Below, piece after piece: positions 1 to 7,413 of a DNA stretch of 8,717 nt. The stretch is taken from contig NZ_BAAAFZ010000106.1 in NCBI RefSeq assembly GCF_039523795.1, positions 1 through 8,717 on the forward strand, written 5' to 3'. The DNA is from Craurococcus roseus (GTDB lineage Bacteria; Pseudomonadota; Alphaproteobacteria; Acetobacterales; Acetobacteraceae). The notes beneath the pieces are model-generated. The model saw only the letters and a program-made list of their open reading frames with translations, was not told where the DNA came from and did no database searches. The position numbers and the translations under genes are program-made. How positions within the stretch are numbered: the stretch's first letter is position 1; every line of letters starts with the position of its first letter.

Positions 1-1
1 C

Positions 2-1675
2 GCGACCGCGGTGGCGCTGCTCTGCCGCGCCGCGCGGCCGCTGCCGCGCCACGCGCCTGCCGCCGGCCGCCAGGCCGAGCGCCTACTGGCCCAGGCGGGC
101 GTGGCGGTCCGCACCGGCGCCGAGGTGTCGAGGGTGGAGGAAGGCGCGGCCGTGCTGGCGGGGAGCGGCGAGCGCGTCGGCTTCGACCGGGCGGTCTGGG
201 CCGGCGGCTCCGCCCCGCCCGCCTGGTTGGCGGAAACCGGCCTCGGCCTCGGCCCCGGCGGCTCCCTGGCGGTGGACGATTGCCTGCGGACCTCCGACCC
301 GCGCGTCTTCGCCGCCGGCGACATGGCGGCGGCGCTGAACCACCCTCGCGAACGGGCCGGCGTCTACGCCGTGCGGCAAGGGGAGCCGCTCCTGGACAAC
401 CTGCGCCGCGTGCTCGACGGCCGGTCCCCGCGCCCGCACCGGCCGCAGCGCGCGCACCTCGCCTTGCTGCTGGCGGGCGAACGGGCCCTGGCGATGCGCG
501 GGGGCTGGTCCGCCGGGGCGAGCCGGGCGGCGCTCTGGTTCAAGGACCGCATAGACCGCCGCTGGGTGGAGGGCTTCCGCATGCCCCCCGCCATGCCGCG
601 GCCCGCCGCGGACGCCATGCGCTGCGGCGGCTGCGGCGCCAAGGTGCCGCCGGCGGTGCTGTCCCGCGTCCTGGCGAGGCTGCCCCGCTCCTCCGGCGGG
701 GACGCCGTGCCGCTCGGCTTGGAGGCGCCGGACGACGCCGCGCTGCTCGCCCCGCCGGCCGCGCCCGGCCGGCTGCTGGTGCAGTCCGTTGACCACTTGC
801 GGAGCTTCCTCGGCGACCCCTGGCGCATGGGCCGCGTGGCCGCGGTCCACGCCATGGGCGATGTGGCGGCCATGGGCGGCGTCCCGTGCGCGGCGCTGGC
901 CGTGGCCGTGCTGCCGCCGGCCGGCGAGGCCGTGTTGGAGGCCGACCTGCACGCCATGCTGCTCGGCGGCGCCGAGGCCCTGGCGGCCGAGGGCGCGCGG
1001 CTGGCGGGCGGCCACAGCGCGGAAGGGGCGGAAGCGGCGATCGGCTTCGCCGTCACCGGGGAGGTGGACGCGGGCCGCGCGCTCCGCCGCTCCGGCCTGC
1101 GCGCGGGGGACGCGCTGCTGCTCACCGGCCCGCTCGGCACCGGCGCCATCCTCGCGGCCGCGATGCGCGGGGAGGCGCGGGGCCGCTGGCTCGCGGGCGC
1201 GGTGGCGGCGATGGAGCGCAGCCCCTTCCCCGCCTCGCGCGCCCTGCTGGACCACGGCGCCACGGCCTGCGCCGACGTGACCGGCTTCGGCCTGCTCGGG
1301 CACCTGCTGGAGATGCTGCGCGCCTCGGGCGTCGGGGCCTTGGTGGACGTTGGCACCGTGCCGGCTTTGGAGGGCGCGCTGGAGGTCCTGCGGGGCGGCG
1401 TCCGCAGCACCTTGCACCCGGGCAACGAGGCCCATGCCCGCCCGGACCTGGACGGCGCCGACGCCCTCTCGCCCGAGCGCTTGGCGCTGCTGCTTGATCC
1501 GCAGACGGCGGGCGGGCTGCTGGCTGGCGTGCCGGCGGAGCGGGCGGAGGCCTGCCTAGCCTCGCTGCGCGGGGCGGGCGACGCGCGCGCCGCGGTCATC
1601 GGCCGCGTCGTTCCCGGCGAACCGCGCGTGCAACTCGCAACCTTACGGCCCGATGCTTCGTTGGTGGCCGGATGA
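2..1675 (+). CDS. selD: Flavoprotein-selenide, water dikinase fusion (SelD), 5'-partial
   Basis: The C-terminal part makes selenophosphate from selenide and ATP, the selenium donor for Sec-tRNA. The frame is open from base 2, and the GTG at 11 lies inside a domain, so the true start is upstream. Counting from that GTG, residues 1-195 are the end of a pyridine nucleotide-disulfide oxidoreductase (NADH dehydrogenase-like) domain, with the FAD-contacting FAAGD at 100-104 and a conserved linker (GVYAVRQGEPLLDNLRR, then WFKDRIDRRW). SelD starts at about 203 with MRCGGCGAKV. C208 aligns with the catalytic Cys17 of E. coli SelD and K211 with Lys20, so this is a Cys form and not a Sec form. Metal/ATP aspartates are present at D241/D242, D261, D284 (GDVAAMGG) and D422 (DVTGFGLLGH), with GGHS at 333-336. 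Such fusions are known in bacteria and algae; the electron donor and the substrate of the flavin half are unknown. The stop overlaps the next start as ATGA, which indicates translational coupling. Confidence 0.95.
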   Translation, partial: ATAVALLCRAARPLPRHAPAAGRQAERLLAQAGVAVRTGAEVSRVEEGAAVLAGSGERVGFDRAVWAGGSAPPAWLAETGLGLGPGGSLAVDDCLRTSDPRVFAAGDMAAALNHPRERAGVYAVRQGEPLLDNLRRVLDGRSPRPHRPQRAHLALLLAGERALAMRGGWSAGASRAALWFKDRIDRRWVEGFRMPPAMPRPAADAMRCGGCGAKVPPAVLSRVLARLPRSSGGDAVPLGLEAPDDAALLAPPAAPGRLLVQSVDHLRSFLGDPWRMGRVAAVHAMGDVAAMGGVPCAALAVAVLPPAGEAVLEADLHAMLLGGAEALAAEGARLAGGHSAEGAEAAIGFAVTGEVDAGRALRRSGLRAGDALLLTGPLGTGAILAAAMRGEARGRWLAGAVAAMERSPFPASRALLDHGATACADVTGFGLLGHLLEMLRASGVGALVDVGTVPALEGALEVLRGGVRSTLHPGNEAHARPDLDGADALSPERLALLLDPQTAGGLLAGVPAERAEACLASLRGAGDARAAVIGRVVPGEPRVQLATLRPDASLVAG

Positions 1676-1890
1676 GGACGGCGGCGGGAACGATTTTGAT
1701 GGTGCAGGAGAGCCGGTTCCGGCTCCTCACCGACAACGGGAAGGGCTTGGCCTTCGTGCTTTCCTCCTCGGCGCCCTTCGAGCCGCAGGATTTGGCGCCG
1801 CTGGCCGGCCGCCGCGCCCGCGTGCAGTATCGCACCGCCTCTGGCCTCCTGGCAGGCGAGGCGCACGACATCACCCTGCTCGACGCCTGA
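1672..1890 (+). CDS. Small conserved-looking protein, 72 aa, unknown function
   Basis: A 72-residue protein without membrane segments, cysteines or a signal peptide. It contains the stretch ILMVQESRFRLLTDNGKG and alternates short hydrophobic strands with turns (FRLLT, AFVLS, ARVQY, HDITLL), suggesting a small beta-barrel (OB- or SH3-like). The fold is inferred from pattern alone. The ATG at 1672 overlaps the selD stop as ATGA; a second in-frame ATG at 1699 would remove nine residues. It lies between selD and the selenoprotein gene, 16 bases before the fdhA start, so it is surely in the operon. From memory, similar short proteins accompany other Sec formate dehydrogenase genes, but I cannot search for them here. 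A role in maturation or assembly of the dehydrogenase, or in selenium handling, is a guess from position. Confidence 0.75.
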   Translation: MRTAAGTILMVQESRFRLLTDNGKGLAFVLSSSAPFEPQDLAPLAGRRARVQYRTASGLLAGEAHDITLLDA

Positions 1891-1891
1891 C

Positions 1892-1897
1892 GGGAGA
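1892..1897 (+). promoter_or_regulatory. Shine-Dalgarno site for fdhA
   Basis: GGGAGA lies 9 bases before the ATG at 1907 in the 16-base gap between the small 72-residue gene and fdhA. It supports 1907 as the start of the catalytic subunit, and so the absence of an N-terminal Tat signal peptide. Confidence 0.7.
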
Positions 1898-1906
1898 CGA
1901 CGCTCG

Positions 1907-4900
1907 ATGGCACGACGCCCCCGCCGCACCCTGCCCGACCGGGCCGCCCAGTTCGCGCGCGAATGGTCCGTGCCCCGCCAAGCGCGCGGCGAGGACCACC
2001 GGCGCGGGGCGGCCGAGGCCGCGACCTCGCGCGGGCTGCGCCCCCGGACCGACCAAGCGGACGCGGTCGGCACCTCCGTCTGCCCCTACTGCGCGGTGGG
2101 CTGCGCCCAGCTCGTCTATGCCAAGGACGGCCGCCCGATCGCGGTGGAGGGCGACCCGCGCAGCCCGATCAACCAGGGCACCCTCTGCCCCAAGGGCGCT
2201 GCGACGCTGGGTCTGATGACCAGCCCGATGCGCCTCGACCGCGTGCTGCACCGGGCGCCGCACGCGAGGGAGTGGCGTGAGGTGCCGCTCGACTGGGCGA
2301 TGGACCGCGTCGCCGAACTCACGAAGCGCACGCGCGACGAGACCTTCGTGGCCGACGCGCCGGACGGCACGCGGCTGAACCACACCATGGGCATCGCCTC
2401 GCTCGGCGGCGCCACGCTCGACAATGAGGAGAATTACCTCATCAAGAAGCTGTTCTCCGCCGGCCTGGGGATGGTGTTCGTCGAGAACCAAGCGCGGGTT
2501 TGACACAACAACTCGGTGCCCGGTCTGGGCACCGCCTTCGGACGGGGCGCGGCGACGATGCCCCAATGGGATCTCGCGCGCTCGGATGTCGTGCTCGTCA
2601 TGGGCTCGAACATGGCCGAGAACCACCCGATCGCCTTCCGCTTCGCCATGCAGGCCAAGGCGCGCGGCGCGACGCTGATCCACGCCGACCCGCGCTTCAC
2701 CCGCACATCGGCGATGTGCGACCTTTACGCGCCGATCCGCGCCGGCACCGACATCGCCTTCCTCGGCGGGATCATCCGCCACCTGCTGGAGAACGACCTT
2801 TGGTGGCGGGATTGGGCGATCCCCTACACCAATATCGCAACGGTCATCGAGGAGGGCTACCACGGGCCTGAAACGGGCGACGGCCTGTTCTCCGGCTGGA
2901 ACGCGGAAGAACGGCGCTACTCGTCCGAGACGTGGCAATACGAGGGCCAGACGGTGCCCTCGCCGCTGGCCGAAGCCTGGATGGAGACGGGCGGCGACTT
3001 CGCCGAACGCGTTTCCAGCCTGCGCGAACGCCCGCCGGCGCGCGACGAGACGCTCCAGCACCCGAATTGCGTGTACCAGATCATGCGGCGCCACTACGCG
3101 CGCTACACGCCCGAGATGGTGGAGCGGATCACCGGCTGCCCGCGCGGCGTGTTCCTGAAGGTGTGCGACGCGCTGGCCCGCAACTCGGGACCGGAGCGCA
3201 CGGGCGCCATCTGCTACGCGGTGGGCTGGAACCACCACACCACCGGGGCGCAGGTGATCCGCGCCGGGGCCATCGTCCAATCGCTGCTCGGCAACGTCGG
3301 GCGCCCGGGCGCCGGCCTGCTGGCGCTGCGCGGCCACACCTCCATCCAGGGCTCGACGGACATAGCGACGCTCTACGACCTGATGCCGGGCTACCTGCCG
3401 CAGCCGCACGCGCTCAGGCCGCACAAGACACTGGCCGACTACCTGGAGGTGGAGACCGCGCCGACCGGCTGGTGGGCGAACTTCCCGAAATACGCCGTCA
3501 GCCTGCTCCGCGCCTGGTACGGCGGGGAGGCGTCGGAGGCGAACGGCTGGGGCTACGACTGGATGCCGCGCACCGTCGGCGACCACAGCCAACTCCCGTC
3601 CACGGTCGCCATGCGGGACGGCGTCATCAAGGGCCTGTTCGTCATGGGGCAGAACCCGGTGGTGGGCGGCAGCAACTCGCGGCTGGTGCAGCAGGGCCTG
3701 GCGCGGCTCGAATGGATGGTGGTGCGCGACATCGCCGAAACCGACACCGCGACCTTCTGGCGCGACGGCACGCTGGTGCGCGACGGCGAGATGCGGCCGG
3801 AAGAGATCGGCACCGAGGTGTTCCTGATGCCGGCTTCGCTCTCGGGCGAGAAGGCCGGCTCCTTCACCAACACGCACCGGCTGGTGCAGTGGCACGACAA
3901 GGTCGTGGAGGCGCCGGGCGACAGCCGGTCGGAGCATTGGTTCGTCTACCACCTCGGGCGCCGGCTCAAGGCGATGCACGCAGACGGCGGCCGGCCGGAG
4001 GACGCGGCCATCCGCAACCTCCGCTGGGACTATCCGGAGGTGGACGATCAAGGCGAACCGGACGCCGAAGCGATACTGCGGGAGATCAACGGGTACCGCG
4101 TCGCGGACGGCGCGCTCGTTTCCTCCTTCCAGGATTTGAAGGACGACGGCTCCACCGCTTGCGGGACTTGGATCTACACGGGCGTGTTCCCGGAGGAAGG
4201 CAAGAACCTGTCCCGCTCCCGCGTGCCCGATGGACCGAACGGCCCCGGCACGCACCTCGGCTGGGGCTTCGCTTGGCCCGCGAACCGCCGGACGCTAGGC
4301 AACCGCGCGTCCGCGGACCCCGCCGGCAAGCCCTGGTCCGAGCGCAAGGCGCTGATCCGCTGGGACGAGGGCGCGGGCGAGTGGACCGGCCCGGATGTGC
4401 CGGACTTCCAGAAGGAGAAGCGGCCCGACTACGTGCCCGACTGGTCCAGCCGCCCGAAGGGCATGGACGCGCACTCGGGCGCGGAGCCGTTCATCATGCT
4501 GGCAGACGGCCGCGCCGCCGTGTTCGCCCCGTCCGGCCTGAAGGACGGCCCGCTGCCCGCGCACTACGAGCCGATCGAGAGCCCCGCGGCCAATCCCCTG
4601 CATCCCGGCAATCCCGCCAGCCCCGCGGCCAAGCGGTGGGAGCAGCGGAGCAACCCGGTCGGGGACGCGCCGGACCCCGCCTTCCCCCACGCGCTGACCA
4701 CCTTCCGCCTGACGGAGCACCACTCGGGCGGCACGCCGACGCGCATCGTGCCCACCACCGCGGAGTTGCAGCCCGAGATGTTCGCCGAGATCCCGACCGA
4801 GCTGGGGCGCGAACTCGGCGTCCGCGACTTGGATTGGGTGGTGGTCTCCACGCCCCGCGGCTCCATCGAGGCGCGCGCCCTCGTCACCGACCGCCTGCGC

Positions 4901-5119
4901 CCCTTCGCGGCGGAGGGGAGCGCGCGGCCGGTCCACCAGATCGGCCTGCCCTGGCACTTCGGCTGGGCCGGCTACGCCACCGGCGACGTGGCCAACCTGC
5001 TGACGGCCGTGGTGGGCGACCCCAACACCGGCATGCACGAGAACAAGGCCCTGGCCTGCGGCCTGCGGCCCGGGCGGCTGTTCCGTGCGAATCCGCCTCG
5101 AACGGAAGGACCGAATTGA
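1907..5119 (+). CDS. fdhA: Formate dehydrogenase catalytic (alpha) subunit, selenoprotein with Sec199
   Basis: Oxidises formate to CO2 (or the reverse) at a Mo- or W-bis-pterin site. This is a single 1070-residue frame if the TGA at 2501-2503 is read as selenocysteine. The sequence on both sides (VENQARV, Sec, H) matches the FDH-N/FDH-O active site, giving Sec199 and the catalytic His200. A 4Fe-4S site is formed by C59, C62, C66 and C94 (CPYCAVGC, LCPKG). R475 in LRGHTSIQG lines up with the active-site Arg333 of FDH-H. The C-terminal molybdopterin dinucleotide-binding domain covers about 920-1065. FDH-N alpha is 1015 residues, so the length fits. Unlike FDH-N there is no Tat signal: the first 55 residues are charged (MARRPRRTL onward), with no hydrophobic segment, so the protein is predicted cytoplasmic. 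The stop overlaps the fdhB start (TGATG). An interpretation as a pseudogene is excluded by the SECIS and the continued homology past the TGA. Confidence 0.96.
2501..2534 (+). promoter_or_regulatory. Sec UGA codon and bacterial SECIS element
   Basis: The recoded TGA is at 2501-2503. After it, CGGTGCCC (2514-2521) and GGGCACCG (2527-2534) form a perfect 8-bp stem closed by the loop GGTCT (2522-2526). E. coli fdhF also has a GGUCU loop, starting 18 bases after its UGA. Here the spacing is also 18 bases, so the SelB-contacting G23 and U24 (numbered from the U of UGA) fall at 2523 and 2524. T2517 occupies the position of the bulged U17 of E. coli, but here it faces A2531 and can pair. The hairpin would be bound by the C-terminal winged helices of SelB, encoded at the right end of the window. 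Confidence 0.93.
5104..5110 (+). promoter_or_regulatory. Shine-Dalgarno site for fdhB
   Basis: GGAAGGA sits inside the last codons of fdhA, 8 bases before the ATG at 5119, which overlaps the fdhA stop (TGATG). It favours this start over any internal methionine. Confidence 0.75.
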
Positions 5120-6048
5120 TGGATGGCGGCCTCGCCCACCCCCGTGCCGTGCCGTCGGCCCCCGGCATGGACGGGGTCGAGGTGCCTGTGCCGCAGGAAG
5201 CGGAACTCACCTGCGGCACGCGCATCGAACCCGGGAAATCCTACGGCTTCTTCACCGACACCACGCTCTGCATCGGCTGCAAGGCCTGCGAGGTGGCGTG
5301 CAAGGAGTGGAACGCGCTGCCCGCCGACGCCGTGGGGCTGACCGGCCATTCCTACGACAACACCGGTGCGCTGGGCGCCAACACGTGGCGCCACGTGGCC
5401 TTCGTCGAGCGCCTGCCCGGCACGCCGGAAGCGCGCGGAACGGAGATGCCGCCGTTCCAGTCCAACTGGCTGATGATGTCGGACGTGTGCAAGCACTGCG
5501 ACCCGGCGCCGTGCCTGGAGGCTTGCCCGACCGGCGCTCTGTTCCGCACCGAGTTCGACACCGTGGTGGTGCAGCAGGACATCTGCAACGGCTGCGCCTA
5601 CTGCGTGCCCGCCTGCCCCTTCGGCGTGGTCGAGATCTCGACCGGCGACGGCAAGGCGCACAAGTGCACCCTCTGCTACGACCGGCTGAAGGGCGGCATG
5701 GAGCCGGCCTGCGCCAAGGCCTGCCCCACCGACAGCATCCAGTTCGGCGTGGTGGAGGAGCTGGTGGAGCGGGCGGGGCGCCGCGTGGAAGCGCTGGAAG
5801 CGGCCGGGCAGGAGCGCGCCTACCTCTACGGCGCGCCGGGCACGCCGGGCGCGACCAACGGCCTCGAGCGCCTCAACGCCTTCTTCCTGCTGACGGAGCG
5901 GCCGGAGGTGTACGGCCTGCCCGCCGCGCCGGCGCGCCCGGCGCCCCGCGCGCGGCCGGGTATCCTCGCGGGCCTGGCCGCCGTCGCCGGGCTCGCCGCC
6001 GCGGCGCTGGTGCTGGGCGTAGGCGGCGGCGGGGGCGGCCGGCGATGA
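5119..6048 (+). CDS. fdhB: Formate dehydrogenase iron-sulfur (beta) subunit, membrane anchored
   Basis: Electron-transfer subunit of 309 residues that passes electrons from the catalytic subunit to the membrane subunit. Sixteen cysteines in four groups give four 4Fe-4S clusters: C51/54/57/61 (CIGCKACEVAC), C124/127/132/136, C156/159/162/166 (CNGCAYCVPAC) and C183/186/198/202. The order and spacing match the beta subunits of FDH-N/FDH-O. A hydrophobic stretch at about 281-302 (ILAGLAAVAGLAAAALVLGV) is a single C-terminal transmembrane helix, as in FDH-N beta, followed by a short Gly-rich Arg-ended tail. There is no signal peptide; the first 40 residues are polar. The start overlaps the fdhA stop and has a good ribosome site; the stop overlaps the next start (ATGA). 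The family is certain. The symbol is generic, because the partner subunits differ from those of E. coli. Confidence 0.95.
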   Translation: MDGGLAHPRAVPSAPGMDGVEVPVPQEAELTCGTRIEPGKSYGFFTDTTLCIGCKACEVACKEWNALPADAVGLTGHSYDNTGALGANTWRHVAFVERLPGTPEARGTEMPPFQSNWLMMSDVCKHCDPAPCLEACPTGALFRTEFDTVVVQQDICNGCAYCVPACPFGVVEISTGDGKAHKCTLCYDRLKGGMEPACAKACPTDSIQFGVVEELVERAGRRVEALEAAGQERAYLYGAPGTPGATNGLERLNAFFLLTERPEVYGLPAAPARPAPRARPGILAGLAAVAGLAAAALVLGVGGGGGGRR

Positions 6049-7016
6049 CCAAACCGATGGAGGAGCCCTGGCGCGGCGAGACCTACCACGGCCGCTCCGC
6101 GCTCAAGCCGGCTGGGTTCGACTGGAAGGTGGCGGCGTACATCCTCGCCCAAGGCGTCGCCGGTTCAGCGCAGGTGATCGCGGGCGCGGCGCGCGCGGCG
6201 GGGGGCGCGGACGGCGATGGCCTCGTGCGCCGGGCGCGGCTCTTGTCGGTGGCCGGCAACCTGCTCGGCACCGCGGTGCTGGTCGGCCACCTGAAGACGC
6301 CGAAGCGCTGGTACAACATGCTCCGGATCGTCCGGCCGCAGTCGCCGATGTCCTGGGGCTCGTGGCTGCTGGTCGTCTTCGGCGCCGCCAGCGCGGCGAC
6401 GGCGCTGGGGGAATTGCTGGGCGGGCGGTTCCGCTGGGCGTGGCGCTTGGGAGAGGCGGCGCAGGCGCCCGCTTCGCTCGCCGGGGCGGGCATGAGCGTC
6501 TACACGGCCTCGCTCCTGTCCACGACCAGCAATCCCCTGTGGTCCGCGGCACCCGTCCCGCTGGCCGCCGGCTTCGGCGCGGCCTCGATGGCCAACGCGG
6601 CCTCGGCGCTCGCCCTGTTGCAGCGGAACGCGGGCGAGCACGAGAGCGCGCGGCGGCTGGAGACGCTGGCCGCGCTCGCCGCCGGGGGCGAGTACGCGGC
6701 GATGCGGGCGGCGGAGCGGCGCTGGAGCGAGGTCGGAGTCGAGGCGCCGCTGCGGGAAGGCGGGCCGAAGGCGCTGTTCGGCCCCGCCGCGAAGGGCCTC
6801 GGCGTCGCGCTGCCGGTGGCGGCCCAGGCCCTGGCGCTGGTCTCCGGGCCCGGTGCCCCGGCACGGGACCGGCTGCCGCCGGTGGCGTCGCTCGGCCTGC
6901 TGGTCGGCGGCTTCGCGCTGCGCCACGCCTTGCTGCGCGCCGGCGACGATAGCGCGAAGCGCCCGGGCGACTACTTCCGCGCCGCGCAGGGGCAACCGAA
7001 CCGTGCCGACCGCTGA
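6045..7016 (+). CDS. nrfD: NrfD/PsrC-family membrane subunit of the formate dehydrogenase
   Basis: Integral membrane protein of 323 residues, probably the quinone-reacting subunit that takes electrons from FdhB. NrfD-family signatures are the N-terminal YHGRSALKPAGFDWKVAAY (about 14-32), SWGSWLL at 103-109, a YTASLLSTTSNPLWSA helix boundary, and a C-terminal DSAKRPGDYFR. I count seven or eight hydrophobic segments; the first is at about 28-48. The family usually has 8 or 9 helices and binds no haem, unlike the four-helix cytochrome b gamma subunit of FDH-N. The frame is open far upstream (from 5085), but those codons are a shadow of fdhB. The ATG at 6045 overlaps the fdhB stop (ATGA) and begins where homology begins. 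There is no strong ribosome site, so translation is probably coupled. The partnership with FdhAB is inferred from gene order. Confidence 0.88.
   Translation: MTKPMEEPWRGETYHGRSALKPAGFDWKVAAYILAQGVAGSAQVIAGAARAAGGADGDGLVRRARLLSVAGNLLGTAVLVGHLKTPKRWYNMLRIVRPQSPMSWGSWLLVVFGAASAATALGELLGGRFRWAWRLGEAAQAPASLAGAGMSVYTASLLSTTSNPLWSAAPVPLAAGFGAASMANAASALALLQRNAGEHESARRLETLAALAAGGEYAAMRAAERRWSEVGVEAPLREGGPKALFGPAAKGLGVALPVAAQALALVSGPGAPARDRLPPVASLGLLVGGFALRHALLRAGDDSAKRPGDYFRAAQGQPNRADR
6988..6992 (+). promoter_or_regulatory. Shine-Dalgarno site for the 100-residue gene
   Basis: AGGGG lies 10 bases before the GTG at 7003, within the end of the NrfD-like gene. It is the reason for choosing this GTG rather than the in-frame ATG at 6853, which lies deep within the upstream gene. 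Confidence 0.6.
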
Positions 7017-7305
7017 GGACCGCGCCCGCGCGGACGCCGCCCGCGCGGCGCTCGACCGGCTGATCGCCGCCGCGCCGCCCCCCGACATGGACGGCGCCCG
7101 CGCGGCGTTCGAGGCGCTGGTGGCGCTGCGCGACGGGCTGGTGGCGCGGCGGCGGGCGGACGGCCCCTCCCCGGCGCTCGACGCGGAACTGGCGCGGGCC
7201 AACGCGGCGGCCGCCCTCGCCTGGTCGGGCGCGATGCCGGTGGCCGGGTTCCGCCCTGGCCGGCTGGAAAAGGCGCGCGCCATGCTGGACGGCGGTGGGG
7301 GCTGA
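7003..7305 (+). CDS. Small protein, 100 aa, unknown function
   Basis: Begins at a GTG that overlaps the end of the NrfD-like gene by 14 bases, with a good ribosome site. The protein is predicted mostly helical and rich in Ala, Arg, Asp and Leu. It has no cysteines, no signal peptide and no membrane segment (residues such as AEDRARADAARAALDRLIAA, then LVALRDGLVARRRADG). The C-terminal third (AWSGAMPVAGFRPGRLEKAR) is less repetitive and looks conserved. I do not recognise a family. Its place between the membrane subunit and the formate channel suggests an accessory role in the dehydrogenase, which is inference only. It is in the same frame as the downstream channel coding sequence, with only the TGA at 7303-7305 between them. 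Confidence 0.65.
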   Translation: MPTAEDRARADAARAALDRLIAAAPPPDMDGARAAFEALVALRDGLVARRRADGPSPALDAELARANAAAALAWSGAMPVAGFRPGRLEKARAMLDGGGG

Positions 7306-7413
7306 CGCGACGTAGCCGGTTCGGCGCCGCCCAGCCCCGAGGCCAAGCCGCCCGGCGAGATCGCCGAAGCGGCCACGAAGACGGGCGCCAAGAAGGCTTC
7401 GCTGGACTGGCCG
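7306..7413 (+). other. In-frame 5' extension of the formate channel without a start codon
   Basis: These 108 bases follow the TGA of the 100-residue gene. In the channel frame they encode a plausible FNT N-terminus: PSPEAKPPGEIAEA, then KTGAKKASLDWP leading into helix 1. The frame holds no ATG, GTG or TTG; the first candidate is the GTG at 7414, at the very edge of helix 1 and without a well-placed ribosome site. The stretch therefore looks like real coding sequence whose start has been lost, is non-standard, or lies upstream in another frame (GTG at 7295). No promoter or hairpin terminator is seen here. Confidence 0.6.

Noticed and set aside
2501..2503. In-frame TGA as a nonsense mutation splitting fdhA into two genes
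   Set aside because: The flanking residues match the FDH-N active site with Sec at this place, a SECIS follows with canonical spacing and loop, and selD, selB and selC are adjacent.
1871..4255. Long minus-strand frame of 794 codons opposite fdhA
   Set aside because: An antisense shadow caused by high GC: rich in Arg, His, Val and Ala without domain motifs, opposite a gene with clear family homology.
2932..5118. Plus-strand open frame upstream of, and continuous with, fdhB
   Set aside because: Its translation before 5119 is Arg/Pro/Gly-rich shadow of fdhA; the real fdhB start has a ribosome site and overlaps the fdhA stop.
7303..7305. Second selenocysteine codon fusing the 100-residue protein to the channel
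   Set aside because: The frame is continuous, but no hairpin with a GGTCT-type loop follows at the right distance, and no FNT protein with Sec is known to me. Kept only as a remote alternative.
7295..7315. Tiny gene from GTG 7295 to TAG 7313-7315
   Set aside because: Six codons only; more likely the remnant of the channel start in a shifted frame than a gene.
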